Source of the DNA: RUG14219 sp045538535
GTDB taxonomy: Bacteria; Cyanobacteriota; Vampirovibrionia; Gastranaerophilales; Gastranaerophilaceae
DNA: 64,000 nt
Reading direction: 5' to 3'
Assembly (NCBI GenBank): GCA_045538535.1
Contig: JAZSRN010000024.1
Span: 1 to 64,000 of the forward strand
Shown: positions 52,048 to 61,400 of the stretch, piece by piece
Numbering within the stretch: position 1 is the stretch's first letter
Layout: each line of letters starts with the position of its first letter
Program-made: the position numbers and the translations under genes
Notes under the pieces: generated by a model
Seen by the model: only the letters and a program-made list of their open reading frames with translations
The model's database searches: none
Told to the model about the DNA's origin: nothing

Positions 52048-53418
52048 ATGGGAAATATTAAGTTTGGAACCGATGGTTGGAGAGCCATTGTAGGAAAAGA
52101 TTTTAACACAGAAAACGTTGAAAAAGTAGCTCAAGCAATTGGGAAATATGTACACGACAACTTTGGATTAAACAAAAAAATCATTATCGGCTATGATCCA
52201 AGAAATATGGCAAAAGAATTTTCATATCAAACCGCTGAAATCTTGAGAGATTTTGGATTTGAAGTTTTGTATTCCAAAAGAGTTGTACCAACCCCTGTCC
52301 TTGCTTATAGTGCAAAATTCTTGAACGCTTGTGCGATAATGTTTACGGCCTCACATAACCCGCCGGAATACTTAGGAATAAAATTTATCCCCGACTATGC
52401 CGGACCGGCAACAAGTGAAATTACAAATGAACTTGTTAAAAACTTGGATTACGTTTTACTTGAAAAGAAAAACGGTTCAATTACAAATGTTGATTTTTCC
52501 GGGGATTACTACAATCATATTGAATCATTAATTGACTTTGAAAAAATAAAATCATTAAAAACCTCAATAATTTTCGACGGTCTTTATTCCGCAACAATAG
52601 GATATTTTGACTATTTGCTCGAAAAACATGGTATACCATTTGAAAGTATCCACATGCTGCATGACCCAAATTTCGGCGGAGGTATGCCGGAACCTAAACC
52701 CGCATTTATGAAAGAATGCATTGATAGAATTTTGCAAACGAACAACACCATTGGTTTTGCCAACGATGGCGACGGAGACCGATTTGGAGTAATAAATGAA
52801 AATGGCGAATACGTTTCGCCAAACGAAATTATCGCAATACTTTTAATACATTTGAAAAAGAATAAAGGATTATTAGGCCCTCTCGTAAAAACCGTAGGTG
52901 CAAGCCTTTTATTAAATAAAATCGCAGAAAAACTTGGGGTTGATGTAATTGAAACTGCAGTGGGATTTAAGCACGTTGGTGAAGCCATGCGAATCCATAA
53001 CCCTATTATCGGGGGCGAAGAATCAGGAGGCTTAAGCATTCAAGGGCATATTCCCGAAAAAGACGGAATACTGGCTAACCTTTTGATTTTAGAAGCTATG
53101 GCTTATGAGAATAAAAAATTGACCGAACTACAAGAAGATTTGTACAACATCGTAGGTTGTCATTTCGTTACTGATAGAATAGATAAAAAATTGGAAAATA
53201 TAGAAGATATCAAACCTATTCTCGATAAATATAAATTAATCGATTCAATTGGTGAATTTAAAGTTTCTAAAAAAGACACAAAAGATGGCATAAAACTTTA
53301 TTTTAATGACAATACAAGTTGGATACTCGTTCGTCCGAGCGGTACAGAACCCCTATTGAGAATATATTTTGAAAGTGATTCTCCAGAGAAAATATCAAAA
53401 CTCAAAACTCTTATATAA
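52048..53418 (+). CDS. Phosphoglucomutase/phosphomannomutase family
   Basis: 456 residues, alpha-D-phosphohexomutase. Phosphoserine loop TASHNPPEYLGIKF near residue 96, metal loop GDGDRFGV near 247, sugar-binding GGEESGGLS near 325, and phosphate-binding RPSGTEPLLRIY at the end. Family placement (glucose, mannose or glucosamine phosphates) is not fixed; the GEESGG sugar loop fits Glc/Man types. It could feed surface polysaccharide made with the O-acetylation pair. Confidence 0.9.
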   Translation: MGNIKFGTDGWRAIVGKDFNTENVEKVAQAIGKYVHDNFGLNKKIIIGYDPRNMAKEFSYQTAEILRDFGFEVLYSKRVVPTPVLAYSAKFLNACAIMFTASHNPPEYLGIKFIPDYAGPATSEITNELVKNLDYVLLEKKNGSITNVDFSGDYYNHIESLIDFEKIKSLKTSIIFDGLYSATIGYFDYLLEKHGIPFESIHMLHDPNFGGGMPEPKPAFMKECIDRILQTNNTIGFANDGDGDRFGVINENGEYVSPNEIIAILLIHLKKNKGLLGPLVKTVGASLLLNKIAEKLGVDVIETAVGFKHVGEAMRIHNPIIGGEESGGLSIQGHIPEKDGILANLLILEAMAYENKKLTELQEDLYNIVGCHFVTDRIDKKLENIEDIKPILDKYKLIDSIGEFKVSKKDTKDGIKLYFNDNTSWILVRPSGTEPLLRIYFESDSPEKISKLKTLI

Positions 53419-53603
53419 TAAAAAAAAGCCTTTTAAAAAAAGGCTGTTAGGAATTAAGAATAGCTGGAAGTATGAAAAAGATTAGATTACTTTGCTTTTT
53501 ATATCTTTGGGCCTTTTGATAACTTTAAGTTCCCTCGATATTTTTATTTAATTAAATAAACACTTATTCCTCAATTACCCAACCGGATAATTTTTAAAAT
53601 AAT

Positions 53604-53629
53604 TAAGCTGCGAATTTCTCCGCAGCTTA
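53604..53629 (-). terminator. Terminator of the oxidative-stress operon
   Basis: TAAGCTGCG / CGCAGCTTA 9-bp stem with an 8-nt loop, 12 nt past the flavodiiron stop at 53641; a T-rich run follows on the minus strand (AATTATTTT). Confidence 0.7.
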
Positions 53630-53640
53630 GGTAATCTTAT

Positions 53641-54825
53641 TTAATTAAACAATTCTTTATGCTTCGCAACCAAATCATCTGCAAGCTTGTCTAGTTTTTC
53701 AAAATCTTCTTTTTGAGGCTTCCCTTTAACTAAAACCGGCTCAAGAACTTCTAAATTCAAGCCGGAAAGCATATCCCCCAACTTGCCAAAAAGGTTACCG
53801 CCCCAACCATACGAACCTACAAATGAAGCGTATTTTGCCTTTGGTCTCAATAGATTTGCTAAATATGCAATATTCGCAGCCATCGGATGTGGAGATGCCA
53901 ACACCATTGAACTGCCTAAAACAATACTTGTTGCATCAACAAGGGTCATTGCCAAATCACCCAAATCCCCGCTAACAATATCAAATTTTACAGTTTCAAT
54001 TCCTCTGTTATCAAGTTTTTTTATCAAATAATCAATCATTTCTTCAGTACTACCATACATAGAAACATAAGGTAATGCTACAAGATTTTTACCAATATCG
54101 GCCGTCCATTGTTCATACAAATTCAATATAAAAGACGGATTGTCATAAATAGGTCCATGACTAGGCAAAATATATTCCGGGTTTAATTCTTTTATCATTT
54201 TTGTGTATTTTTTACAAACGCCTCTAAATGGCATCATTATTTCCGCATAATACCTTTTTGCGCTATGTTCAAGCTCTTTTGACGGCACTGCAATACAATC
54301 GTCAAATGTATAATGTGCACCTAAAAAATCACACGTACAAAGAACTCTATCTTCTACGATATATGTAAACATTGTATCTGGCCAATGCACTCCAGGCGCA
54401 ATTATAAATTGTAAAGTCTTGTCACCCAAAGAAAGAGTTTCATCATGTTTTATTACTATAAATTTTTCTTCGTCAACTATATGCAACATTTCTTTGATAT
54501 TACCTTTGCATATAGCATTAGTTACAATCTTGGCTTCTGGGAATTTTTCAATAAGCAAAGGCAAAGTACCCGTATGATCTTGTTCCCCATGATTTGCGAT
54601 AATATAATCAACTTTGTTCACTCCGTTATTATCAAGATTTGCAAGATATTCTTGAGCTTTTGGCGGGTACATAGTATCAATAATCGCAATTTTCTCTGAA
54701 CCCTTTACCAAATACGAGTTGTAACTCGTCCCACATTCTAAAGGTATCAATTCATCAAAAATTTTTCTTTCGCAATCGTTTAAACCACAATAAAATATAT
54801 TATTTTTTATTTCTTGAAATTTCAT
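53641..54825 (-). CDS. Flavodiiron protein (FprA-type A flavoprotein)
   Basis: 394 residues. Residues ~30-230 are a metallo-beta-lactamase-like diiron domain with HGEQDHTG and the later CTCDFLGAH and HGPIYDNP. Residues ~250-394 are a flavodoxin domain (SMYGSTEEMIDYL, GSYGWGGNLFGKL). These enzymes reduce O2 or NO to water or N2O in anaerobes, with electrons from rubredoxin. The rubredoxin is in the same operon. Lies 28 nt after rubrerythrin. Confidence 0.94.
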   Translation of the reverse strand: MKFQEIKNNIFYCGLNDCERKIFDELIPLECGTSYNSYLVKGSEKIAIIDTMYPPKAQEYLANLDNNGVNKVDYIIANHGEQDHTGTLPLLIEKFPEAKIVTNAICKGNIKEMLHIVDEEKFIVIKHDETLSLGDKTLQFIIAPGVHWPDTMFTYIVEDRVLCTCDFLGAHYTFDDCIAVPSKELEHSAKRYYAEIMMPFRGVCKKYTKMIKELNPEYILPSHGPIYDNPSFILNLYEQWTADIGKNLVALPYVSMYGSTEEMIDYLIKKLDNRGIETVKFDIVSGDLGDLAMTLVDATSIVLGSSMVLASPHPMAANIAYLANLLRPKAKYASFVGSYGWGGNLFGKLGDMLSGLNLEVLEPVLVKGKPQKEDFEKLDKLADDLVAKHKELFN

Positions 54826-54853
54826 TTTCTAACCTTTCTACCTATAATTCGAA

Positions 54854-55390
54854 CTATTGTCTTTTAAAAAAGAAGGCATCATCCTCATGACATAATGGAC
54901 AGTATTTAGGCTCTTCCGGTTGCTCCATAATACACCCGCATATCGAACAACACCACTTGTAATTTCCATGTTTATCCGGCTCAAGGTGACGGTTTTTAAC
55001 CAACATGAAAAGTTTTTGCAACTTCATTTCATGGTCCTTTTCTACAGCTGCAATATGTTCAAAAAGATCCGCCACGTCATCAAACCCCTCTTCACGAGCA
55101 GTTTTTGCATACGCAATATATGAGTTTTTCCATTCAGAATGCTCACCTTTAATTGCATCTAAAATATTTTCTTGAGTCGACGAAATTTTATGGTCACAAA
55201 ACCACTTGTACCAAATCTTTGCGTGTTCTTGCTCATTAACGGCTAATTCTTTAAATACTTCACTGATATAATCAAACCCTTCCAATTTAGCTTGATGTGA
55301 ATAAATTTCATATTTTACACGCATTTGACTTTCGTCTGCAAATGCGGCCAACAAATTCTTTTCGGTTTCAGTTCCAATTAATTCCGCCAT
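54854..55390 (-). CDS. rbr: Rubrerythrin
   Basis: 178 residues. Ferritin-like diiron four-helix domain (ETEKNLLAAFADESQMRVKYE; NEQEHAKIW; HIAAVEKDHEM) and a C-terminal rubredoxin domain (CCSICG ... CPLC). Reduces H2O2 in anaerobes. Follows rubredoxin by 64 nt, with a long hairpin between. Confidence 0.95.
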   Translation of the reverse strand: MAELIGTETEKNLLAAFADESQMRVKYEIYSHQAKLEGFDYISEVFKELAVNEQEHAKIWYKWFCDHKISSTQENILDAIKGEHSEWKNSYIAYAKTAREEGFDDVADLFEHIAAVEKDHEMKLQKLFMLVKNRHLEPDKHGNYKWCCSICGCIMEQPEEPKYCPLCHEDDAFFFKRQ

Positions 55391-55411
55391 AATTATCTCC
55401 TCGTTATTTTG

Positions 55412-55445
55412 ACGGCTTAAAAGAGCGCAAGCCCTTTTAAGCCGT
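55412..55445 (-). other. Intercistronic hairpin rubredoxin/rubrerythrin
   Basis: 12-bp stem ACGGCTTAAAAG / CTTTTAAGCCGT with a 10-nt loop. No T-run follows on the minus strand, so it is unlikely to be a full terminator. It may stabilise or process the mRNA to set different levels of the two proteins. Confidence 0.5.
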
Positions 55446-55454
55446 TATCAATTA

Positions 55455-55592
55455 TTAATCTTCTTGTGCAAACATGTCTTTACCCACACCGCACAAAGGG
55501 CAAGCATAATCTTCCGGCAAGTTTTCAAATTCTACGCCATTATTTTCTGCTGGGTCATAAACATATCCACAAACTGTACATACGTGTTTCAT
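55455..55592 (-). CDS. Rubredoxin (45 aa)
   Basis: Full-length small rubredoxin: CTVCGY and CPLCGVGK give the four cysteines of the single-iron site, with VYDPAENNG and PEDYACP. It passes electrons to rubrerythrin and the flavodiiron protein of the same operon. Its ATG overlaps the stop of the Fur-family gene (ATGA), so it is translationally coupled. At 45 residues it is a little shorter than the usual 52-54. Confidence 0.93.
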   Translation of the reverse strand: MKHVCTVCGYVYDPAENNGVEFENLPEDYACPLCGVGKDMFAQED

Positions 55593-55972
55593 TTTTGTTC
55601 TCCTTTACATTCTCTACATAAACCACTGAATATAATATCGTGTCCTTTTATTTCAAAGCCGGTTGAATCCTCTGTCTTTTGAATTAAATCTGGCGCGATA
55701 TTACAATCAATATCAAAAACTTTCCCGCATTTTTCACATATAAAATGATAATGCTCAAACGTATTATGATCAAAATGTGCCGAACTTTCAAGCCCGTCAA
55801 TTTTTTTAATTATACCCATTTCTGCAAGCTTATTCAAATTTCTATACAAAGTTGCCAAGCTAATATTAGCGTCCTTTTCGTGAACTTTTGAATATAAATA
55901 TTCTGCCGTTGGATGAACAATATTTTCTTTTAATGTTTCAAGTATTAATTCTCTTTGTCTAGAATAATTCAT
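55589..55972 (-). CDS. Fur-family regulator (PerR-like)
   Basis: 127 residues. N-terminal winged helix (ISLATLYRNLNKLAEMGIIKK) and a C-terminal metal domain with H74/H76 (FEHYHFIC) and the structural zinc cysteines C79/C82 and C119/C122. Heading an operon of rubredoxin, rubrerythrin and flavodiiron protein, it is probably a peroxide sensor (PerR), though iron-sensing Fur cannot be excluded by sequence alone. A Fur-type box overlaps its promoter, so it probably represses itself and the operon. Confidence 0.9.
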   Translation of the reverse strand: MNYSRQRELILETLKENIVHPTAEYLYSKVHEKDANISLATLYRNLNKLAEMGIIKKIDGLESSAHFDHNTFEHYHFICEKCGKVFDIDCNIAPDLIQKTEDSTGFEIKGHDIIFSGLCRECKGEQK

Positions 55973-55988
55973 TATTTTAGCCCTTAAC

Positions 55989-56003
55989 TGATAACTATTA
56001 TCA
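55989..56003. promoter_or_regulatory. Fur/PerR box
   Basis: TGATAACTATTATCA differs from the 7-1-7 Fur consensus TGATAATNATTATCA at one base. It begins at the -10 box and covers the transcription start of the regulator operon. Confidence 0.75.
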
Positions 56004-56031
56004 TTTTATGCCATTTTTATTAATTTGTCAA
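56003..56031 (-). promoter_or_regulatory. Promoter of the Fur-rubredoxin-rubrerythrin-flavodiiron operon
   Basis: Minus strand: a perfect TTGACA (56026-56031), 17 nt, TAAAAT (56003-56008). Confidence 0.75.
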
Positions 56032-56092
56032 GTATTGTGTAAAATTTATTTACATTAAGCAATTTTTCAACTTGTTTTGTTTTATAGGAATT

Positions 56093-56371
56093 ATGGTAGA
56101 TAGTGCAAATAATAATTATAATATATATGTAAATAAACCCCCATATAGGGTAGGCATTTTGGATGCACCGGATTCGCATTACAAGCCGGTTCTGTATTCG
56201 CACGTACAAGCCACTCGCGACTTTAATCGTTTAGATTGCGATGTATATACACAAATAAAAAATACAAAACCTGAAGACAAACACAAAACTCCAACAGCCA
56301 TAAAAATATTATTTACATTATGCGGACTTGGCGCAATAATTATGTTCCTACGTAAAGGTTTATTTAAATAG
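56093..56371 (+). CDS. Small membrane-anchored protein (92 aa)
   Basis: Polar Asn/Tyr-rich N-terminus (MVDSANNNYNIYVNKPPYR), GILDAPDSHYKPV, and a single hydrophobic segment near the C-terminus (~71-86, AIKILFTLCGLGAIIMFL). ATG 56093 with TAGGAATT upstream; a TTG at 56072 is less likely. Divergent from the Fur-type operon. No family recognised. Confidence 0.55.
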   Translation: MVDSANNNYNIYVNKPPYRVGILDAPDSHYKPVLYSHVQATRDFNRLDCDVYTQIKNTKPEDKHKTPTAIKILFTLCGLGAIIMFLRKGLFK

Positions 56372-56448
56372 GTAAGTTGAACTACTTTAAATATTTTTAG
56401 AATTATAGTATTATATTCGTAGTGAAGAGAAAATATGGGGATATAATT

Positions 56449-59028
56449 TTGAAAAAAATATTAGTTATTTTGGCAATATGTTTAAGCTGTAACAACGTAT
56501 ACGCTCAAAACTTCAATGTCTATAAACTTGAAAACGGACAAACCGTAGTAATTGAAGAAGTAAAAACAAATCCGATTGTAACCATTGATACTTGGGTTAA
56601 AACCGGTTCAATCAATGAAGATGACAAGAACAACGGTGTATCACACTTTTTAGAACACCTTTTCTTCAAGGGCTCGACAAACCACGCACCGGGAGAGTTT
56701 GACAAAATTTTAGAAACAAAAGGAGCAATTAACAATGCCGCCACAAGTAAAGACTTCACCCACTATTATATAACAATCCCATCAAAAGACTTCGATTTAG
56801 CGTTGGAAATGCATTCAGATATGCTTTTGAACCCTCTTGTTCCAAGAAAAGAAATGGAAAAAGAGCGTAAAGTTGTATTAGAAGAAATTTCAAAAGATGC
56901 TAACAATCCTAGTTCAATTGTTTTTGATAATTTAGTTAAAATGATGTACAAAACACACCCATACAAACGCAAAGTCATTGGAACCAGCGAAATAATAGAA
57001 ACCATCCCTCGCGATGAGATATTAGATTATTACAACAAATTCTACAAACCGTCTAATATGGTTACGGTAATCGTTGGTGACGTAAATTCAGAAGAAGTTT
57101 TAAAAAAGATAAAAAACAGTTTCAATAGTTCCGCAGAAAAGACCGAAAAAATAACATACGAAAAAGAAAAACCATTAACACAACAAGCACGTATAGTTGA
57201 ACATTTCCCGACAACATCCGGATACATGTTAATCGGTTTTAGAGGCGTTGATATTGACGGCAAAGATTCGTATGCTCTCGATATTTTAGCAACCGTTTTA
57301 GGCCAAGGTCGTACTTCTATTTTCTACAAAGAAATTAAAGATAACAAACAATTGGCATATTCCATAGGCGCTTCAAATGCAGGCTTTAAAGATGATGGCA
57401 TCTTCTACATTTCAGCCAATTTCACTCCGGACAAATTAGAAAAATTAGAAGAAGAGATTTTTAATCAAATATCTAAAATCCAAAAAAACGGCATTTCTCA
57501 AGAACAATTAAAAACCGCCCAAAATATGATTGAACGCGACACTTTTTATGCCAGAGAATCAATTTCAAACATTGCAAATGAAATAGGTTATGTTTTTGTG
57601 ACAACAGATGACATAAAATATTACAAAAACTATATTGAAAACATTAAAAACGTTACACTAAGTGATGTAAAAAGAGTTGCAAACAAATACTTAAACCAAA
57701 ATCAATCAGCGGTTTCAATATTAATACCTGAACCCACAAAAGAAGTTTCTATATCAAACATAAAAACATCAACACCGGATGCAAAATTAATTTCTTCATA
57801 TAACGGGACTGAAAAATACACACTTGCAAACGGTGCAACCCTTTTGTACACACAAAACAACATTAATGATATTGTTGCGATAAATATTCAAGCCAAAGGC
57901 GGAGAATTTTTAGAGGAAAAAATAGGCGCCGCAACAGTAATGAATTCAATATTACTAAAAGGCACACAAAAATATACAAAAGATGAGTTAGCAAACATCT
58001 TGGAAGACAACGGGATAAAAATAAATTCCGGACTAAAAGGAGATATCCTTTCAATTACGGTTTTAACAACTCGCAATGAATATGAAAAAACATTGGAAAT
58101 TTTAGACGAAATATTTAACCATGCAATTTTAGATGATTACGAAATCAACAAAGCAATTTCAGAAAAAATAAGTAAAATCAAAAAAAACCGAGATATACCA
58201 CTTAACATTGCTATTGAAGAATACAAATCTTTAATTTACGAAAATTCTGTATATTCAAATACATCTAAAATTTTAGAAAAAGCATTACCTGAAATTACTC
58301 GAGATAATGTCGAAATGTATTATAATACAATTTTTGATGCACAAAATATAGTTATCTCAATAAACGGCAGTGTTGACAAAACACTCACACAAAAAGCATT
58401 TACAAAAATGTTTGCAACCAAAAGTAACAAAGCATTTAATTATCAAAATTACTCAGCAACAATAACGCCAATCACATCTCCTAAAACATCTGTGAAACAA
58501 ATAAAAGATTTAAAAACCGATTGGATAATTTTAGGTTGGCAAACCGCAGGACTTGACAATCTTAAAGATTGGGCAACATTACAAGTTATTGATACAATTT
58601 TAGGAACGGGCATGAGTTCACGAATGTTTAAAAATCTACGTGATAAAGAAGGTTTAGCATATCAGTTAGGCTCAGAATACGGAGCAAATATTCTACGCGG
58701 AGCCTTCATTATGTACATAGGAACAAACCCGGAGACTCTAGATAAAGCAAAAGATATGATGTTCAAAGAAATTTACACCCTCAAACGAGAATTTGTATCT
58801 AACAAAGAATTAGCAGACGCAAAAGAAAAGTTAATAGGAAGATATGTCTTATCTCAAGAAACAAATTTAGACAAAGCCTCAACAGTGGCTTGGTTTGAAA
58901 CTTCCGGCAGAGGTTATGATTTTGACAAAGAATACACAAAATTAATAAATTCTGTAACGGTTTCAGACATTATAGAAGTTGCAAATAAATATTTTAATAA
59001 CAATTATGTACTTTCAATCGTAAAATAA
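56449..59028 (+). CDS. Insulinase-like M16 zinc peptidase, double module
   Basis: 859 residues from TTG 56449 (GGGG ribosome site, 8 nt upstream); a GTG at 56422 would add nine residues. Signal peptide (KKILVILAICLSCNNVYAQ). The first M16 module has the inverted zinc site H66-F-L-E69-H70 with the third ligand E145 (VLEEISKD), and R/Y substrate residues. The second module (from ~450, NGATLLYTQNN) lacks HXXEH, as usual for the inactive partner. Cleaves peptides in the periplasm. Both modules on one chain, as in plant/bacterial PqqL-like forms. Confidence 0.9.
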   Translation: MKKILVILAICLSCNNVYAQNFNVYKLENGQTVVIEEVKTNPIVTIDTWVKTGSINEDDKNNGVSHFLEHLFFKGSTNHAPGEFDKILETKGAINNAATSKDFTHYYITIPSKDFDLALEMHSDMLLNPLVPRKEMEKERKVVLEEISKDANNPSSIVFDNLVKMMYKTHPYKRKVIGTSEIIETIPRDEILDYYNKFYKPSNMVTVIVGDVNSEEVLKKIKNSFNSSAEKTEKITYEKEKPLTQQARIVEHFPTTSGYMLIGFRGVDIDGKDSYALDILATVLGQGRTSIFYKEIKDNKQLAYSIGASNAGFKDDGIFYISANFTPDKLEKLEEEIFNQISKIQKNGISQEQLKTAQNMIERDTFYARESISNIANEIGYVFVTTDDIKYYKNYIENIKNVTLSDVKRVANKYLNQNQSAVSILIPEPTKEVSISNIKTSTPDAKLISSYNGTEKYTLANGATLLYTQNNINDIVAINIQAKGGEFLEEKIGAATVMNSILLKGTQKYTKDELANILEDNGIKINSGLKGDILSITVLTTRNEYEKTLEILDEIFNHAILDDYEINKAISEKISKIKKNRDIPLNIAIEEYKSLIYENSVYSNTSKILEKALPEITRDNVEMYYNTIFDAQNIVISINGSVDKTLTQKAFTKMFATKSNKAFNYQNYSATITPITSPKTSVKQIKDLKTDWIILGWQTAGLDNLKDWATLQVIDTILGTGMSSRMFKNLRDKEGLAYQLGSEYGANILRGAFIMYIGTNPETLDKAKDMMFKEIYTLKREFVSNKELADAKEKLIGRYVLSQETNLDKASTVAWFETSGRGYDFDKEYTKLINSVTVSDIIEVANKYFNNNYVLSIVK

Positions 59029-59122
59029 TTAAACAATTTTACAAATAGTAATGATTACACCATTAGAATATTTCTGTATTATAATTAGATTGTTAAAATA
59101 GGAATAGATTAGGGATAGAGAT

Positions 59123-60517
59123 TTGGATAAAAAGAATTATTATTTTATAGCAATAGGTGGAGTCGGGATGAGCGGACTCGCAAAATATTTACTAGAAAAC
59201 GGATATAATGTTGCCGGCTCTGATATCTCCGAAAGTAAATATACAAAACAATTGAAAGAATTAGGCGCAACGATTCATATCGGACACAAAGCTGAAAATA
59301 TAACACCAAATTCAGTTGTAGTAGCTAGTACAGCAATAAAAGAAACTAATGTTGAAATCATAAAAGCAAAAGAACTCGGGTTACAGATTTATCACCGTTC
59401 AGATTTATTAGCTGAAATATCACGTTTTGGCAAATTTTTTATTGGTTACGCAGGAACACATGGAAAAACTACTACGAGCGGATTGGCCTCTTATGTGATG
59501 AATATGGCAAACCTTGAACCTTCGTATGTCGTTGGTGGTATTTTGCCCGAAATAAACAACAATGCTCAATGCGTAAACGGACAACATTTTATTGCCGAAC
59601 TTGACGAAAGTGACGGAACAATAATAAAATATTCACCAAATATTTCGGTCATAAACAACCTTGAAGCCGACCATTTAGATTTTTACAAAAATGGTTTACA
59701 ATCAATTTTAGAAACTTTTACAACATTTTTGAACGGACTTAAAACTGGAGCAAAAATTCTTGCAAATTCAGATAACGAAGGCGTAAAGCAACTTATAAAA
59801 ATGAACCCGCATAAGCCCTTTATTACATACGGATTAAATAACAATGCTGATTATGTAGCGAAAAACATTAATTACAATTCGGAATATACAACTTTTGACA
59901 TTTATTATAAAGGCGAATATTTAACGGATTTAAAAATAATTTTGAGAGGCGAATTCAATGTCTACAACGCTTTGGCCGTACTTGCAAGTTTAAATGAAGC
60001 CGGTATAGACATCAATCTCATTAAACCGTATTTCGCAACATTTAGCGGAATGGGTAGACGCTTTCAAAAAATCGGAGAAATCGACGGTATAACGATTTAC
60101 GATGATTATGCACATCACCCGACAGAAATAAAAGCAACATTATCTTCAACTGTCGGCATGAAAGATAAACGAATCGTTGCAATATTCCAACCGCATAGGT
60201 ATACCAGATTACAAAGTCTTTGGAATGAGTTTTTACAATCGTTTTCTAATGTAGACAAACTCATAGTAACAGATGTTTATGCCGCATCAGAAAACGAAAT
60301 TGAGGGGGTTAACGCTTGTAACTTCATAAAAGACTTAAAAGAAAAATTCCCAAATTTGGAATGCGAACACTTATCAGGCGATATGCAAGCAGTTGCGGAT
60401 AAATTATACCCACAGTTAAAAGTAAACGATATTGTAATAGGACTTGGCGCCGGAACAATCACAGAACTTGGCAAAAAACTTATTGAACTTGGTAAAGGAG
60501 CAACGATTGGTTGTTGA
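59123..60517 (+). CDS. murC: UDP-N-acetylmuramate-L-alanine ligase
   Basis: 464 residues. GGVGMSGLAKYLL at the start, P-loop GTHGKTTTSGL, ELDESDGT, NNLEADHLDFY and DDYAHHPTEI are all classical. It adds L-Ala to UDP-MurNAc. TTG start at 59123. First of murC-murB-ddl-ftsQ in the dcw order; its end contains the murB start. Confidence 0.96.
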   Translation: MDKKNYYFIAIGGVGMSGLAKYLLENGYNVAGSDISESKYTKQLKELGATIHIGHKAENITPNSVVVASTAIKETNVEIIKAKELGLQIYHRSDLLAEISRFGKFFIGYAGTHGKTTTSGLASYVMNMANLEPSYVVGGILPEINNNAQCVNGQHFIAELDESDGTIIKYSPNISVINNLEADHLDFYKNGLQSILETFTTFLNGLKTGAKILANSDNEGVKQLIKMNPHKPFITYGLNNNADYVAKNINYNSEYTTFDIYYKGEYLTDLKIILRGEFNVYNALAVLASLNEAGIDINLIKPYFATFSGMGRRFQKIGEIDGITIYDDYAHHPTEIKATLSSTVGMKDKRIVAIFQPHRYTRLQSLWNEFLQSFSNVDKLIVTDVYAASENEIEGVNACNFIKDLKEKFPNLECEHLSGDMQAVADKLYPQLKVNDIVIGLGAGTITELGKKLIELGKGATIGC

Positions 60518-61400
60518 ATGTCATAATAATTTTAATATAAAAAATATGACAACCTTCAAAGTTGGAGGCATTGTAGATTGTGTGTATTTTCCTAAAAACA
60601 TTGACGAATTTTTGACAATACCACAACCATACAAAGTGTTTGGAGGATTATCCAACACTATTATTTCTACTGATGGTTATTCTGGTACCTTGGTATTAAC
60701 GTGCAAAATGGATAAAATAGAATTTAACGGCCCAAATCTGATTGTAGGATGTGGCGTTCGAGGGCCTAAACTTGCACAAGAAGCTTGTAAAAGAGGCCTT
60801 TCCGGATTGGAATTTATGATTGGATTTCCGGGCAGCATCGGTGGAGAAGTATTTATGAACGCATCTGCTAACGGTCAAGCAATTTCGGATTGCATAAAAT
60901 CCGTAACATTATTTTCTCCACAAAAAGGTGTCTTTAAATACACCAAAGAACAAATGGAATTTGAATACCGTAAATCGGTTTGCCAAAGAGAAAAATTTAT
61001 AGTATTGGAAGCCGAATTTGAATTAGCAAACAAGAATATTCAAGATATTGAAACTCAAATGACAAAAAATCTGGAATTTCGGAAAAATCATCAACCATCT
61101 CTAAAATTACCTAATTGTGGAAGCGTTTTTAGAAATCCTATCGGCGATTCGGCGGGTAGACTATTAGATGACGTAGGTGCAAAAGAATTTGCCGTTGGTG
61201 GTTGCAAAGTTTGGGAACATCACGCGAATTTTATTGTAAACACAAATGATGCGACATCATTAGACATTTTAAATTTAATGTGTTTAATGAAAAATAAAGT
61301 TAAAGAAAAACACGATATAGATTTGTTTCCGGAAGTTTTTTATCTCGGGAACAAAAACAAAGATGAGGAAGAGTTATGCAAAATATTATATCAAAAGTAA
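60507..61400 (+). CDS. murB: UDP-N-acetylenolpyruvoylglucosamine reductase
   Basis: 297 residues. FAD-binding GGLSNTIIS and FMIGFPGSIGGEVFMNAS, YRKS, and the catalytic Ser in CGSVFRNP, closing with FPEVFYLG. I place the start at TTG 60507: AAAGGAG ends 6 nt before it, inside the 3' end of murC, giving an 11-nt overlap. The upstream ATG 60444 lies deep in murC and lacks support. Makes UDP-MurNAc, the substrate for MurC. Confidence 0.94.
   Translation: MVVECHNNFNIKNMTTFKVGGIVDCVYFPKNIDEFLTIPQPYKVFGGLSNTIISTDGYSGTLVLTCKMDKIEFNGPNLIVGCGVRGPKLAQEACKRGLSGLEFMIGFPGSIGGEVFMNASANGQAISDCIKSVTLFSPQKGVFKYTKEQMEFEYRKSVCQREKFIVLEAEFELANKNIQDIETQMTKNLEFRKNHQPSLKLPNCGSVFRNPIGDSAGRLLDDVGAKEFAVGGCKVWEHHANFIVNTNDATSLDILNLMCLMKNKVKEKHDIDLFPEVFYLGNKNKDEEELCKILYQK

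Noticed and set aside
52611..53039. 142-codon minus-strand frame
   Set aside because: Antisense to the catalytic part of the phosphohexomutase.
53423..53447. Hairpin AGCCTTTT/AAAAGGCT after the phosphohexomutase gene
   Set aside because: On the plus strand no T-run follows the stem; on the minus strand it follows the stronger terminator at 53604. Not listed as a terminator.
53472..53519. 15-residue plus-strand peptide MKKIRLLCFLYLWAF after GGAAG
   Set aside because: Signal-like, but too short and with no gene following in the same direction; could be chance.
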